The notes: a model not told the origin generated them from the sequence alone. A DNA stretch of 64,000 nucleotides from Bradyrhizobium sp. dw_78 (GCF_018449525.1 NZ_JAAVUS010000003.1:496001-560000); one strand, 5' to 3'; positions 28,053-37,009 are shown, counted from the first letter of the stretch. Program-made: numbers and translations.

Positions 28053-28685
28053 TCATTTTGCGAAATGCGACAGGAACATCTCCACCGCGGCCTGGACATG
28101 CTCCTGCATCTCGGCGGGACTTATCGGGGCGGGGGGCTGACCGATCAGGCAATGCAGGTGATAATAAGAGATCACAGCGCCCAGAAACAATTTGGCGGCG
28201 AGACGCGGATCCGGGCAATGCAACTGCCCGCGCTGCGTCGCCGCCCGCAGATAGGCCGTTACCCGCTTGAGCGTGGTTCCTGGTCCCCGCTCATAGAAGA
28301 TCGCCGCCAGGTCAGGCGCCCGGTGTGCGTCGGCTATAATAATGTGGAAAAGCGAAGATCCTTCGCCCTTGGTCAGGAGCTGCATCAGGCTCATGCCGAG
28401 CTCGAACAGCGCCGCTGCCGGCGGCTCGTCCCGTGCGAGCGCGCTTTGCGGGCCGGCAACCTTGGCCGCCTTGGCGCTGATCAATTCTTCGAACAGGGCT
28501 TCCTTGCTGGAAAAATGCCGGTAAAGCGTCTCCTTGGAGGCTTCCGCCTCCGAGGCGATCATCTGCATCGTCGTATCGGCAAATCCGTGCTTCAGAAACA
28601 GACGCTCGGCCACTTTGGCGAGTTCCTCTCGCCGCTTTTCTCCCCGGGGAACCCTGCGAACGGTCTTGGCTTTTGTCTCTGCCAT
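28053..28685 (-). CDS. TetR family repressor of the adjacent efflux operon
   Basis: 210 residues. The N-terminal DNA-binding domain is RREELAKVAERLFLKHGFAD followed by MQMIASEAEASKETLYRHFS (residues ~18-62). The C-terminal ligand domain is helical. It is divergent from the EmrA-type gene, with 128 bases between the starts. Control of that operon is inferred from this layout and from a small inverted repeat at the presumed transcription start (28744-28758). Confidence 0.9.
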   Translation of the reverse strand: MAETKAKTVRRVPRGEKRREELAKVAERLFLKHGFADTTMQMIASEAEASKETLYRHFSSKEALFEELISAKAAKVAGPQSALARDEPPAAALFELGMSLMQLLTKGEGSSLFHIIIADAHRAPDLAAIFYERGPGTTLKRVTAYLRAATQRGQLHCPDPRLAAKLFLGAVISYYHLHCLIGQPPAPISPAEMQEHVQAAVEMFLSHFAK

Positions 28686-28711
28686 TGAATTTCTTGGATA
28701 ACCTGCGCTGG

Positions 28712-28758
28712 TTGACTCGGCTTGCCCGAATTTTATAGTGCGTACCGATGAGTTCGGT
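28712..28758 (+). promoter_or_regulatory. Promoter and possible operator of the EmrAB-type operon
   Basis: TTGACT (28712-28717), a 16-base spacer and TATAGT (28734-28739) form a good housekeeping promoter. Transcription would start near 28746, on top of the first in-frame ATG (28748). This argues for translation from the ATG at 28814. ACCGA-tgagt-TCGGT (28744-28758) is a small inverted repeat at the start site, a possible TetR operator. Confidence 0.5.
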
Positions 28759-28813
28759 TAAGTCTCCGGTTTCTTCGCCGGCTCCGGCACATACGCCCAA
28801 AGAACGGGATGCG

Positions 28814-30004
28814 ATGACCGACACTGATACCGACCATGATGCCGCAAGTCACGAAGATGCAAAGCGGCCCGCGGGGAAAACTCCGCAATCCGCCGCCCCC
28901 GAAGCCGAAAATTCCGGCGGCGGCAACAAGACCGACGATCCTGAACAGGCTGAACAGGAAACGCGGAAGAACCGCCGGCCGCTGGTCGTCACGATCGGCG
29001 CGATCGTCGTCGGCGCGCTGGTGATCAGCGGCATCGCCTATTGGTTCGAAACCCGCAATCAGGAAAGCACCGACGACGCCTATACCGACGGCCGCGCCGT
29101 CAACATCGCGGCGCAGGTCGCCGGCACCGTCGTTTCCCTCGACGTCAACGACAACCAGTTCGTCAAGAAGGATCAGGTGCTGATCCATATCGATCCGCGG
29201 CAATACATCAACGACCGCGAACAGGCGGAAGGCGCTTTGGCGACGGCGAAAAGCCAGTATGAGGGGCAGCAGCTCGGCGCCGAGATTGCGCGCAAGAATT
29301 TTCCGGCCCAGCTCGGGCAGGCGCAGGCGCAACTGGCGAACGCCAAGGCCAACCTGGCCAGGGCGCAGGCCGACTACGATCGTCAGCAAAACCTGCCCAA
29401 GCTGGCGACGTCGCAGCAGGATATCGACGCCGCCACTGCGGCGCTCAAGCAGGCGCAGGCGCAGGTGATGCTCGCGGAAGCGCAGGTCACGCAGAATTCG
29501 CCGGTCCCGCAGCGAATCGGGCAGACCGATACCGAAGTCGGGCAATTGAAGGGGCAGGTCGAGCAGGCCCAGGCGCGGCTCGACCAGGCCAATCTCAATC
29601 TGTCGTGGACGGAGGTCAGGGCGCCGCAGGACGGCTGGATCACCAAGCGCAACGTGGAAGTCGGCAACTACATCGCCGCGGGCCAGCAGATCTTCTCGAT
29701 CGTCGCGCCCGAAGTCTGGGTGACCGCGAATTTCAAGGAGAGCCAGCTCGCTTATATGCGGCCGGGGCAGCCGGTCCGAATCAAGGTCGACGCTTATCCG
29801 TCGCTGGACCTGCGCGGCCATGTCGACAGCATCCAGCTCGGCTCGGGCTCCAAATTCACCGCCTTTCCGCCGGAAAACGCGACCGGAAATTTCGTCAAGG
29901 TGGTGCAGCGCGTGCCGGTCAAGATCGTGATCGATTCTGGCCTGGATCCGAAGCTCCCGTTGCCGCTTGGCATTTCCGTCGGGCCGACGGTCACCGTCCA
30001 GTGA
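28814..30004 (+). CDS. EmrA-type membrane fusion protein (HlyD family)
   Basis: 396 residues from the ATG at 28814; the in-frame ATG at 28748 would add 22 residues but coincides with the predicted transcript start. A hydrophilic, acidic N-terminus (~55 residues) precedes one membrane helix (LVVTIGAIVVGALVISGIAYW). Then come the lipoyl/barrel region (DDAYTDGRAVNIAAQVAGTV), a long alpha-hairpin (KSQYEGQQLGAEIARKNFPA to RLDQANLNLS) and WTEVRAPQDGWITKRNVEVG. It joins the inner-membrane pump to the outer-membrane channel, both encoded immediately downstream. Confidence 0.9.
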   Translation: MTDTDTDHDAASHEDAKRPAGKTPQSAAPEAENSGGGNKTDDPEQAEQETRKNRRPLVVTIGAIVVGALVISGIAYWFETRNQESTDDAYTDGRAVNIAAQVAGTVVSLDVNDNQFVKKDQVLIHIDPRQYINDREQAEGALATAKSQYEGQQLGAEIARKNFPAQLGQAQAQLANAKANLARAQADYDRQQNLPKLATSQQDIDAATAALKQAQAQVMLAEAQVTQNSPVPQRIGQTDTEVGQLKGQVEQAQARLDQANLNLSWTEVRAPQDGWITKRNVEVGNYIAAGQQIFSIVAPEVWVTANFKESQLAYMRPGQPVRIKVDAYPSLDLRGHVDSIQLGSGSKFTAFPPENATGNFVKVVQRVPVKIVIDSGLDPKLPLPLGISVGPTVTVQ

Positions 30005-30017
30005 GCGAGGCAGGCAA

Positions 30018-31604
30018 GTGAGCGATACCGGCGCAGCGGCGGCGCAAGCGGACGCGGCCTGGAAGCCAGCGTACAATCCCTGGCTGATCGCGGTGTCGGT
30101 GACGCTGGCGGCGTTCATGGAGATCCTCGACACCACGATCGTCAACGTGGCGCTGCCGCACATCGCCGGCAGCCTTTCCGCCAGCAGCGACGAGGCGACC
30201 TGGGCGCTGACGTCCTATCTGGTCGCCAACGGCATCGTGCTGACGATTTCGGGCTGGCTCGGCGACCTGTTTGGCCGCAAGCGCTATTTCATCATCTGCA
30301 TCGCGATGTTCACGGTGTGCTCGTTCCTTTGCGGCATCGCCGACAGCCTCACCCAGCTCATCATCTTCAGGCTGGCGCAGGGCTTCTTCGGCGGCGGCCT
30401 GCAGCCGAACCAGCAGTCCATCATTCTCGATACTTTTCCGCCCGCCAAACGCAGCGCGGCTTTCGGCGTCACCGCGATCGCAACCGTGGTCGCGCCGGTG
30501 CTCGGGCCGACGCTTGGCGGCTACATCACCGACCAGGCGAGCTGGCGCTGGATTTTCTTTCTCAACATCCCGGTCGGCATGCTGGCGGTGTTCCTGGTCT
30601 CGATTCTGGTCGAGGATCCGCCGTGGGAGAAAAACAAGAAGAGACGCGGCATCGACTATATCGGCCTGTCGCTGATCACGCTGGGGCTCGGCGCGCTGCA
30701 GATCATGATGGACCGCGGCGAGGACGAGGGCTGGTTCGAATCCAGTTTCATCTGGGTGATGGCCCTGATTGCCTTCCTGGGTATTCTTGGCGCGATCGGA
30801 TGGCTGCTCACCGCCGCAAAGCCGATCGTCAATCTGGCCGTGTTCAAGGACCGCAATTTTGCCGCCGGGTGCATCCTGATCGGCGCAATGGGAGCGATCC
30901 TGTATGCGAGCGCCGTCATCATTCCGCAATTTGCCCAACAGACCCTGCAATACACCGCGACCTGGGCCGGGCTTGTGCTGTCACCCGGCGGCGTGGCAGT
31001 CATCGTGCTGATCCCGATGGTCGGTAAGTTAATGACGGTGGTGCAGACCCGCTACGTCATCGGCATCGGCTTCATGATCATGGGCGGGGCGCTGTTGTTC
31101 TCCAGCACGATCACGCCAAATGTCGATTTTCGCACGCTGGTGATGATGCGCACGGCGCAGACCGCCGGTCTCGCCTTCCTCTTTGTTCCCATCAGCACCG
31201 TGGCCTATATGACGCTGCCGCGGCGGCTCAACGGCGATGGCGCTGCCTTGTTCTCGATGTTCCGCAACGTATTCGGCTCGATCGGGATTTCATTGTCGAC
31301 GGCGCAGATCACGCAACGCTCGCAGGTGCATCAGACCTATTTGTCGCAATGGGCCAGCCCGTTTCATGCGCCGTACCAGGCCCTGATCGCCACTTACGAA
31401 CAGGCGTTGCGTTCGATGGGCCGCGTCGGTGTCGCTGCGCATGACGTCGCGGTCGGACGCGTCTACCAGGTCTTCCGGACCCAGGTGACGGTGCTGGCCT
31501 ATTCCGACGTGTTCTATTATTGCGCGATCGTTGCGTTTATCGTGGCGCCGTTCTGTTTGTTCCTGTCGCCCAAGATCGGCGGCGCCCGCGGTGGGGCCCA
31601 TTGA
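30018..31604 (+). CDS. EmrB-type MFS efflux pump (DHA2 family, 14 helices)
   Basis: 528 residues from the GTG at 30018, with a GAGGCAGG just upstream; the frame runs farther back into the previous gene. DHA2 signatures are MEILDTTIVNVALPHIAGSL, GWLGDLFGRKRYF, RLAQGFFGGGLQPNQQSII and WRWIFFLNIPVGMLAV. It is a proton-driven export pump for drugs or other hydrophobic compounds. It lies 13 bases after the fusion-protein gene and overlaps the outer-membrane gene by one base, a tight operon. Confidence 0.93.
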   Translation: MSDTGAAAAQADAAWKPAYNPWLIAVSVTLAAFMEILDTTIVNVALPHIAGSLSASSDEATWALTSYLVANGIVLTISGWLGDLFGRKRYFIICIAMFTVCSFLCGIADSLTQLIIFRLAQGFFGGGLQPNQQSIILDTFPPAKRSAAFGVTAIATVVAPVLGPTLGGYITDQASWRWIFFLNIPVGMLAVFLVSILVEDPPWEKNKKRRGIDYIGLSLITLGLGALQIMMDRGEDEGWFESSFIWVMALIAFLGILGAIGWLLTAAKPIVNLAVFKDRNFAAGCILIGAMGAILYASAVIIPQFAQQTLQYTATWAGLVLSPGGVAVIVLIPMVGKLMTVVQTRYVIGIGFMIMGGALLFSSTITPNVDFRTLVMMRTAQTAGLAFLFVPISTVAYMTLPRRLNGDGAALFSMFRNVFGSIGISLSTAQITQRSQVHQTYLSQWASPFHAPYQALIATYEQALRSMGRVGVAAHDVAVGRVYQVFRTQVTVLAYSDVFYYCAIVAFIVAPFCLFLSPKIGGARGGAH

Positions 31605-33142
31605 TGAAGTTCAGAACGCTCAGGAATCTGGCGGCCGCGATCGGCTCTTCCGCCCTGCTGGCGGGTTGCATGGTGGGTCCCGATTTCGTCCAGCCTGATT
31701 CGCATCTTCCCGAAGCGACGTTCCAGGGCGACAAGGGCAAACCGGTCGCCGATTCGAAATTGCCGGCGCCGACCGATCCGATGTGGTGGCGGGTGTTTCG
31801 CGATCCGGTCCTGACCGGTCTCGAACGGCAGGTGGCGGCCGCCAATCTCGACGTCCGCACCGCGACGCTGCGCCTGGCCGAGAGCCGTTTCCAGCGCGGC
31901 GTGGCCGCCGCCGCCCAATTCCCGTCGTTCAACGGCGATGCGAAATATACCCGCGAGCTCTACAGCCAGAACGGCATCGTCAGCCTGCTCACGCCCTTGG
32001 CGCCTCCCGGTTTCAGTGTCGGCGCGATCAACGACTACAATACCGGCTTCGATGCGTCGTGGGAGATCGACCTCTGGGGCAGGGTCCGCCGGCAGGTCGA
32101 AGCCGCCGACGCCAGCGTCGATCAGGCCGCCGACCAGCGCCGCGACGCGCTGGTATCGAGTCTTGCCGAACTCGCCAGGGATTATATCCAGCTTCGCGGC
32201 GTGCAGACCCAGATCAGGATCGCCAACGACAATCTGAAGGTCGACCGCGATACGCTGGCGCTGGCGCAGGCGCGGCAGCAGCGCGGATTGCAGAACGGCC
32301 TCGATGTCGAGAACGCGGCGGCCCAGGTCGAAGCCGTGCGCGCGCAAATTCCGCAACTGCAACAGCAGGAATCCGAATATATCAACGCGCTCAGCTTCCT
32401 GCTGGACCAGCCGCCGGGCACGCTGCGTAGCGCGCTCGCGGCGCAGCCGTCGGTCCGTACCGGGCCGCCCCGCATTCCGCTCGGCATTCCCTCCGAACTG
32501 GCCCGCCGTCGTCCGGATATCCGGGCCGCGGAAGACCAGTTGCACGCGGCAACCGCGACCATCGGCGTCGCCGTCGGCGACTTTTATCCGAGCGTGCAGT
32601 TCAATGGCTCCGTGGGCTTCGATTCGCTCAATGTCAGCAATCTCTACAAGCCGCATTCGCTGCAATATAATTTCGGGCCTAGCGTGACGTTACCGATCTT
32701 CGCGGGTGGCCGGTTGCGCAACACGCTCGAATTGCGTGAGGCGCAGCAGCAGGAGGCAGCCATCGGCTATCGCAAGACCGTGCTGCAAGCCTGGCACGAG
32801 GTGGTCAATGCGCTGGTCGCGCACCGGCTGGAAATGAGCCGCCGTGAACGGCTGCATGCGCAGGCCGATCACGCGCGCGCCGCGCTGGACCTGGCCCGCG
32901 CGCGCTACAATGAGGGCGTCACCGAATTCCTGACCGTGCTCGATGCGGAGCGCACACTGTTGCAGGCCGATCAGCAATATGCCGCCAGCACCACCAGTGT
33001 CTCGCTCGACCTGGTGCAGTTGTTCAAGGCGCTGGGCGGCGGCTGGGAGACCGAATTCCCAGACGTGCCGTCGGAAACCACGGCCGCCGGAACCGTTCCG
33101 GTCGCCGCCTTCGAGGCCGCGACAGCGCCGGCGGCGCAGTAG
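31604..33142 (+). CDS. Outer-membrane efflux lipoprotein (NodT/OprM family)
   Basis: 512 residues from the ATG at 31604, which overlaps the preceding TGA. The signal peptide ends in a lipobox (LLAGC, residues ~18-22), so it is a lipoprotein. Two outer-membrane-factor repeats follow: DPMWWRVFRDPVLTGLERQV with NLDVRTATLRLAESRF, and later PSELARRRPDIRAAEDQLHA. A long helical barrel includes RARYNEGVTEFLTVLDAERT. It provides the exit duct for the EmrA/EmrB pair. The gene is followed directly by a truncated repeat and the foreign island. Confidence 0.92.
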   Translation: MKFRTLRNLAAAIGSSALLAGCMVGPDFVQPDSHLPEATFQGDKGKPVADSKLPAPTDPMWWRVFRDPVLTGLERQVAAANLDVRTATLRLAESRFQRGVAAAAQFPSFNGDAKYTRELYSQNGIVSLLTPLAPPGFSVGAINDYNTGFDASWEIDLWGRVRRQVEAADASVDQAADQRRDALVSSLAELARDYIQLRGVQTQIRIANDNLKVDRDTLALAQARQQRGLQNGLDVENAAAQVEAVRAQIPQLQQQESEYINALSFLLDQPPGTLRSALAAQPSVRTGPPRIPLGIPSELARRRPDIRAAEDQLHAATATIGVAVGDFYPSVQFNGSVGFDSLNVSNLYKPHSLQYNFGPSVTLPIFAGGRLRNTLELREAQQQEAAIGYRKTVLQAWHEVVNALVAHRLEMSRRERLHAQADHARAALDLARARYNEGVTEFLTVLDAERTLLQADQQYAASTTSVSLDLVQLFKALGGGWETEFPDVPSETTAAGTVPVAAFEAATAPAAQ

Positions 33143-33207
33143 AGCGTTTTCGAGTGGGAACAGTAGCCGCTAGCGCAGGCTAGCTAGAATGCGAAAGTGT
33201 CCTCGCA
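33143..33207. other. Left junction of the restriction-modification island
   Basis: Right after the efflux gene the sequence starts like a family-A repeat (AGAGCGTTTTCGAG) but breaks off at about 33156 into unrelated, A/T-richer sequence. That break is the likely left edge of the inserted segment. No copy of the tRNA-Thr 3' end was found here by eye. Confidence 0.5.
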
Positions 33208-33600
33208 CTAAGTCAGGAAACTGCGCACGGTCAAAGCCACGTGCTCGAGATCTTTGAGCTGACATTCCCAAACTGTCAGCACTTTCCATCCCAGCTGCTT
33301 AAGCTCGTCTTCGACCCGCGCATCTCTGACCTGGTTATTCAACAGTTTCTTTCCCCAATACTCCCGTCTCGATTTCGGCGCTCTCGCCGCGGGGCACCCG
33401 CCATGTGAATGCCAGAAGCATCCATGAACAAAGATCACGGACCGCCTGGATCTGAATACGAGGTCGGGGCGGCCGGGAAGGCCCTTGCCGTGAAGCCGAT
33501 AGCGATAGCCGAGTGAATGCACGAGCCTTCGGAGCGCAAGTTCTGGCCCGGTATCGCGAGAGCGAACTGCTCGCATTATCTCAGAGCGGTCCATCGTCAT
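33208..33600 (-). CDS. vsr: Very short patch repair endonuclease
   Basis: 130 residues from the ATG at 33600 (a second ATG is at 33594; GGAAG upstream). Vsr features are DRSEIMRAVRSRDTGPELAL, catalytic Asp46 in GLPGRPDLVF, and FVHGCFWHSHGGCPAARAPK with the zinc-binding His/Cys cluster. It nicks at T:G mismatches made when 5-methylcytosine deaminates, so it is the usual companion of a cytosine-5 methyltransferase; one is encoded 1.5 kb away. Codon use is more A/T-rich than the flanking chromosome. It is transcribed away from the 92-aa gene, with a 100-base gap. Confidence 0.93.
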   Translation of the reverse strand: MTMDRSEIMRAVRSRDTGPELALRRLVHSLGYRYRLHGKGLPGRPDLVFRSRRSVIFVHGCFWHSHGGCPAARAPKSRREYWGKKLLNNQVRDARVEDELKQLGWKVLTVWECQLKDLEHVALTVRSFLT

Positions 33601-33700
33601 CGAGCTTCCAAAGGCTGATAGGAGGGTCAAGCGCCGCAGGCGATTAACAACCCCCAATAACGTGCTTATAGTGACAGTCAATATTGGCTAGGAGCGTTGA

Positions 33701-33979
33701 ATGCTTTCTGAGGACTTTCGTGCATTTTTGCAAACCAAATTTCGGGGGGGCTCGTCAGGAAAGCCTCTCACGAGCAAAGCCGCCGGCGACGCCGTATCGC
33801 GCTGCAAAAAATATGAGCGGATTACCAGCTCCCGTTTACCGGAAAACCTGAACAATTCAATTAAGCTCGAACAGGCACTGCGTAAGCTCGATACGTACGA
33901 GCTGGAAACCTACAGCAAAACTGACATGCGAGCGGCCTTAAAGAAGTATTTTAAGTTTCTAAGCGCAACGTTCAAATGA
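33701..33979 (+). CDS. Hypothetical protein (92 aa) of the restriction island
   Basis: 92 residues, beginning MLSEDFRAFLQTKFRGGSSG. It is all-helical and basic, with SKAAGDAVSRCKKYERITSS in the first half and KTDMRAALKKYFKFLSATFK at the end. The arrangement faintly resembles the SAM-like core-binding domain of tyrosine recombinases, but no catalytic part is present. It is convergent with the putative restriction gene and overlaps its end by 8 bases, and is divergent from vsr. Roles as a control or accessory protein of the system are possible but unproven. Low GC supports acquisition with the island. Confidence 0.7.
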   Translation: MLSEDFRAFLQTKFRGGSSGKPLTSKAAGDAVSRCKKYERITSSRLPENLNNSIKLEQALRKLDTYELETYSKTDMRAALKKYFKFLSATFK

Positions 33980-35057
33980 CCTCCAGCATCTGGTGAATGC
34001 GGTGCTCGTCGCTCACGACGGGAAATTTATTAGCCAAGGCTTGGTAGGCTTCTGCGGAAACAATAATGGACGTCGCCTTTACTTCAAACACCCAGTCAGG
34101 GTTGGGGGTAGACGCGCTTGGCGGATTAGTCTCCAGAATTGCTTTACTCACGATCTCCGTATCAAGGCTTCCCAATTTATGCCGCAAAAACGAAGCCGTC
34201 ACATGCGTCAGCCAAATGCGATACTTGCCGGGGCTGAGCTCCTCTCCCTGCACGACGAAATGGCACAGATTTGGATCGTCAGGAGTAGGCACAGTGAAGT
34301 AGGGCTGGATCTTAGCTCCGGCCTCGGTGGTGATAGAAAACTCCTTCACCTTGGTCTTTGCGTTATAGACCCAAAGGTTCTTGCTCTTCTTCCTTGGGCC
34401 GCCTCCACCACTTTCGCTCCACTCGGCATAGTAGTCGGTCGGCTTTGGCTTCGACATTGGTTGCTCGAAGTAGAGAAAATCAACCAAACTCTCTTGCCAG
34501 AGAAACCACCCAATGCGCATGTCTGGCTCCCGCGCGGAATAGGCATCGGAGACCGGCTGGGGTTGCTCTGACAGACGCTTGGCGGCTACTTGAGGCTTCA
34601 TGTCGGGGAAGATTTGCAGGATACGCTTCACTGCCTGTTCGCGAGTGATCTGCTTATGATTGTACTCGTCGGCGATGCGCACGAGCGAGGTTCTCTCGTC
34701 GATGAGAGCCGCGTATTGCGCAAGAACATCTCTCGCTGCTTCGGTCGCATCCTTAACTGCGGGTATTCTGATAGAGCGCGTACCTGCCGGATGCATGATG
34801 CGAGTGCCACACGCCGACAATATGCTCTCCCTTGACCGTCGGCAGATCATCTTCTGCTCGACGCCGAGGTTGCCATGCGTCACATCGATATTGAGATTGC
34901 TCCAGCCCGCAGCGGGTATGCCTTTTGCGGCTGCGTACACCGCAGTCCAATCATTCTCCTCAAATTTCCGGCCCATCATCGTAGCGACTTGGGCTGCAAG
35001 ATACTTATGAGCTTTTACAAACTCATCTTTTGAGAAAACCGGGAGGGTATCAGGCAT
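33972..35057 (-). CDS. Probable type II restriction endonuclease (unrecognised family)
   Basis: 361 residues. I do not recognise a named family. NIDVTHGNLGVEQK carries an Asp58-x8-Glu67-x-Lys69 pattern like the PD-(D/E)xK nuclease active site. The middle contains IGWFLWQESLVDFLYFEQPM and a Lys-rich GGGGPRKKSKNLWV. A second FEVKATS occurs near the end. Its start overlaps the methyltransferase stop by 8 bases, the tight coupling expected of a restriction enzyme and its protecting methylase. Endonuclease function is inferred from that context and the motif, not from homology. Confidence 0.65.
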   Translation of the reverse strand: MPDTLPVFSKDEFVKAHKYLAAQVATMMGRKFEENDWTAVYAAAKGIPAAGWSNLNIDVTHGNLGVEQKMICRRSRESILSACGTRIMHPAGTRSIRIPAVKDATEAARDVLAQYAALIDERTSLVRIADEYNHKQITREQAVKRILQIFPDMKPQVAAKRLSEQPQPVSDAYSAREPDMRIGWFLWQESLVDFLYFEQPMSKPKPTDYYAEWSESGGGGPRKKSKNLWVYNAKTKVKEFSITTEAGAKIQPYFTVPTPDDPNLCHFVVQGEELSPGKYRIWLTHVTASFLRHKLGSLDTEIVSKAILETNPPSASTPNPDWVFEVKATSIIVSAEAYQALANKFPVVSDEHRIHQMLEVI

Positions 35058-36420
35058 ATTTCAGCTCCGGCAGAGGACTAACCTCAATTCCCATGGCTCG
35101 CGCGATAGCTTCACCTACGGCCTTCGCAAGTACAGGAGGTACGGCGTTGCCGATCTGAAACGCTCTCTCCATTCTTGTGCCAGCCAGGTACCAAGTATCG
35201 GGAAAGGTCTGCAATGCCAGCAACTCGTCGTCTGTAAGGTACTCGTGCTCGACAAAGACCGGAGGCGTATCGCCTTGACGGCGACCTTGGGTGTGCCACT
35301 GTTGACGCGCCAGCTGTTCAGGAGGCACTCCTAGAGGGGCGATCGCAAGTTTCGCGGATTGATGAGCGCCAACAGTAGGAGCAATCCGGTCAAGCGGCCA
35401 TGTGACTGGTTCATCGTGTGGCCTAACCACATTCTTGACCCAAAGAACGGCTGTCCTCTCGTTCAGCTTGCCGTACTGCCAGTGGCCGCCCTTCCATAGG
35501 GTGTCCTTAACCGTGGCCCACGGAAGGAGCTTGCTTGCAAATAGCTGAAGTTGGCTCTTTGGCGCCTGACTATGTGTTGGCTCAGGCCAGGAAAACGCCT
35601 CCCCATCTCGCGAGCCGACGATGAATATTCGTTCTCTGCTCTGTGGGGCGCCAAAATCCGCTGCATTCAGCAACTTGAATTTGCATGAGTAGCCGATACG
35701 CTCGAACTCGTTGAGAATGATCTCTAGCGATCCCCCCCGCACGGCGCGGCTCTCAAATTTCAGCGCCCCTCCACACTGCGAGCACTTTCCTAAGTCGCCC
35801 GCTTGTGTTCCTCTTAACTCGAAAGGCAAAAGCGTTAACGCACTGCACTTCGCGCAGCGGCTCGCCTCAACATCAGTCGAAGTCTGAGCTAGGCCCTTTA
35901 CATTCTCAAACAAGAACCATCGCGGCCGAATTTCGTCTACGAGCCTTACAAACTCCAAAAACAAACGCCCATCGTCCACGGTCACAGTTTCACGCTTGCC
36001 GGATCTTGAGAACGGCTGACACGGCGGACCGCCAGCCATCAGATCTAACTCTCCTCTTTTGATCGCGGCTTGGGACAGAACTCGATCCTTTGAGAGCTGC
36101 CTGACGTCGCCTTCAGCAATGACCGCATCGACGAGGAAATCATCTCTGGCTTCCCAAGCGCGTTTGCCTCTCGCAAGGAGGGTCGAGTGAGCATTAGGGG
36201 AAATTCTCTGATGGCACCGTTTCTCTAGCTCCAATGCAAACCAATGATCGAAGTTTATGTCCCGCGACCTGAGAGAGCGATTGATGCGAAGGGTTTCACA
36301 TGCGTGGGGCGCAAATTCGCTAGCAAGCACGGTCCGAAAACCAGCCTGCTCAAGACCGATGTCCAGCCCCCCCGCGCCTGCAAACAGCGAAACCAGTGAC
36401 GGTCGATTTCCCCCTGCCAT
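35050..36420 (-). CDS. DNA cytosine-5 methyltransferase
   Basis: 456 residues with the m5C motifs in order. These are motif I SLFAGAGGLDIGLEQAGF (9-28), the catalytic PCQ with Cys134 in GGPPCQPFSRSGKRE, ENV in FLFENVKGL (171-178), QSRERIFIVGS (260-270), and motif X FQIGNAVPPVLAKAVGEAIA near the end. Between the ENV and QxRxR motifs there is an insertion with C189-x2-C192 and C213-x2-C216, which looks like a zinc ribbon. The target domain (~275-400) defines an unknown recognition site. The gene is cotranscribed with the putative nuclease. GC is lower than in the flanks. Confidence 0.93.
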   Translation of the reverse strand: MAGGNRPSLVSLFAGAGGLDIGLEQAGFRTVLASEFAPHACETLRINRSLRSRDINFDHWFALELEKRCHQRISPNAHSTLLARGKRAWEARDDFLVDAVIAEGDVRQLSKDRVLSQAAIKRGELDLMAGGPPCQPFSRSGKRETVTVDDGRLFLEFVRLVDEIRPRWFLFENVKGLAQTSTDVEASRCAKCSALTLLPFELRGTQAGDLGKCSQCGGALKFESRAVRGGSLEIILNEFERIGYSCKFKLLNAADFGAPQSRERIFIVGSRDGEAFSWPEPTHSQAPKSQLQLFASKLLPWATVKDTLWKGGHWQYGKLNERTAVLWVKNVVRPHDEPVTWPLDRIAPTVGAHQSAKLAIAPLGVPPEQLARQQWHTQGRRQGDTPPVFVEHEYLTDDELLALQTFPDTWYLAGTRMERAFQIGNAVPPVLAKAVGEAIARAMGIEVSPLPELKYA

Positions 36421-36439
36421 CAGTGACTTCTTTCTCGCA

Positions 36440-37009
36440 TCAAACGCAAATTAGTGAACATAGACGATTAACGGGTCGAACGGGGCTTATCCAGTAAAGC
36501 ATCAGAGCTGCCCACAGGCGTGATTGCCAATCCCATATCCAAAAACACGTATAAGTAGCGACAGGCCAAAGAATGGTAGGGGCGCCAGCTTTCAGAAAGC
36601 GGTCGATAGCCCCGAGGCCAAATTTTCCTTGCTGTGCGAGGCGGTTCTGTCGAGCGACCGCCAGCCAGCTCTCTTTTGTCAGGCCGGGGGTGTCCTCGAA
36701 TCCCTGTGCGAAAGTGCGGTGGAGGATGCCCAACAACGCCGCCACTTGCTTGGCTGTCAGCGGCTTTGGCCTGTCTCGCAAAGCCCTGAGCTGCCGTTCG
36801 ACCTCTGCGGCGACCTCCGTATATTTCGCCTTGGCGGGTGTCCGGTCAGCGGTGCGAAGCGAGATGCTGATGTGGGTCTTGTACCAGCCAGGTGGCCGTC
36901 GCCCTTTGGGGAGCTTTTCTAGGATGGCCCTAACATCTGCCGGGATCGTGCGGTAATACCAATTGTCGGTGCCTTCTCTTTTGCTCGGGGAAGCCATTCT
37001 CAAAACCAT
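36440..37009 (-). pseudogene. Truncated tyrosine-type integrase (N-terminal part only)
   Basis: About 189 residues from the ATG at 37009. The N-terminus (ASPSKREGTDNWYYRTIPAD, then HISISLRTADRTPAKAKYTE) matches the arm-binding region that begins many island integrases. A helical stretch (LTKESWLAVARQNRLAQQGK) continues. From roughly residue 140 the sequence becomes Trp-rich and unlike an integrase, and the R-H-R-Y catalytic domain is absent. This indicates a deletion or frameshift. The position immediately next to the tRNA-Thr 3' end is the standard site for such a gene and explains how the island arrived. Confidence 0.65.
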
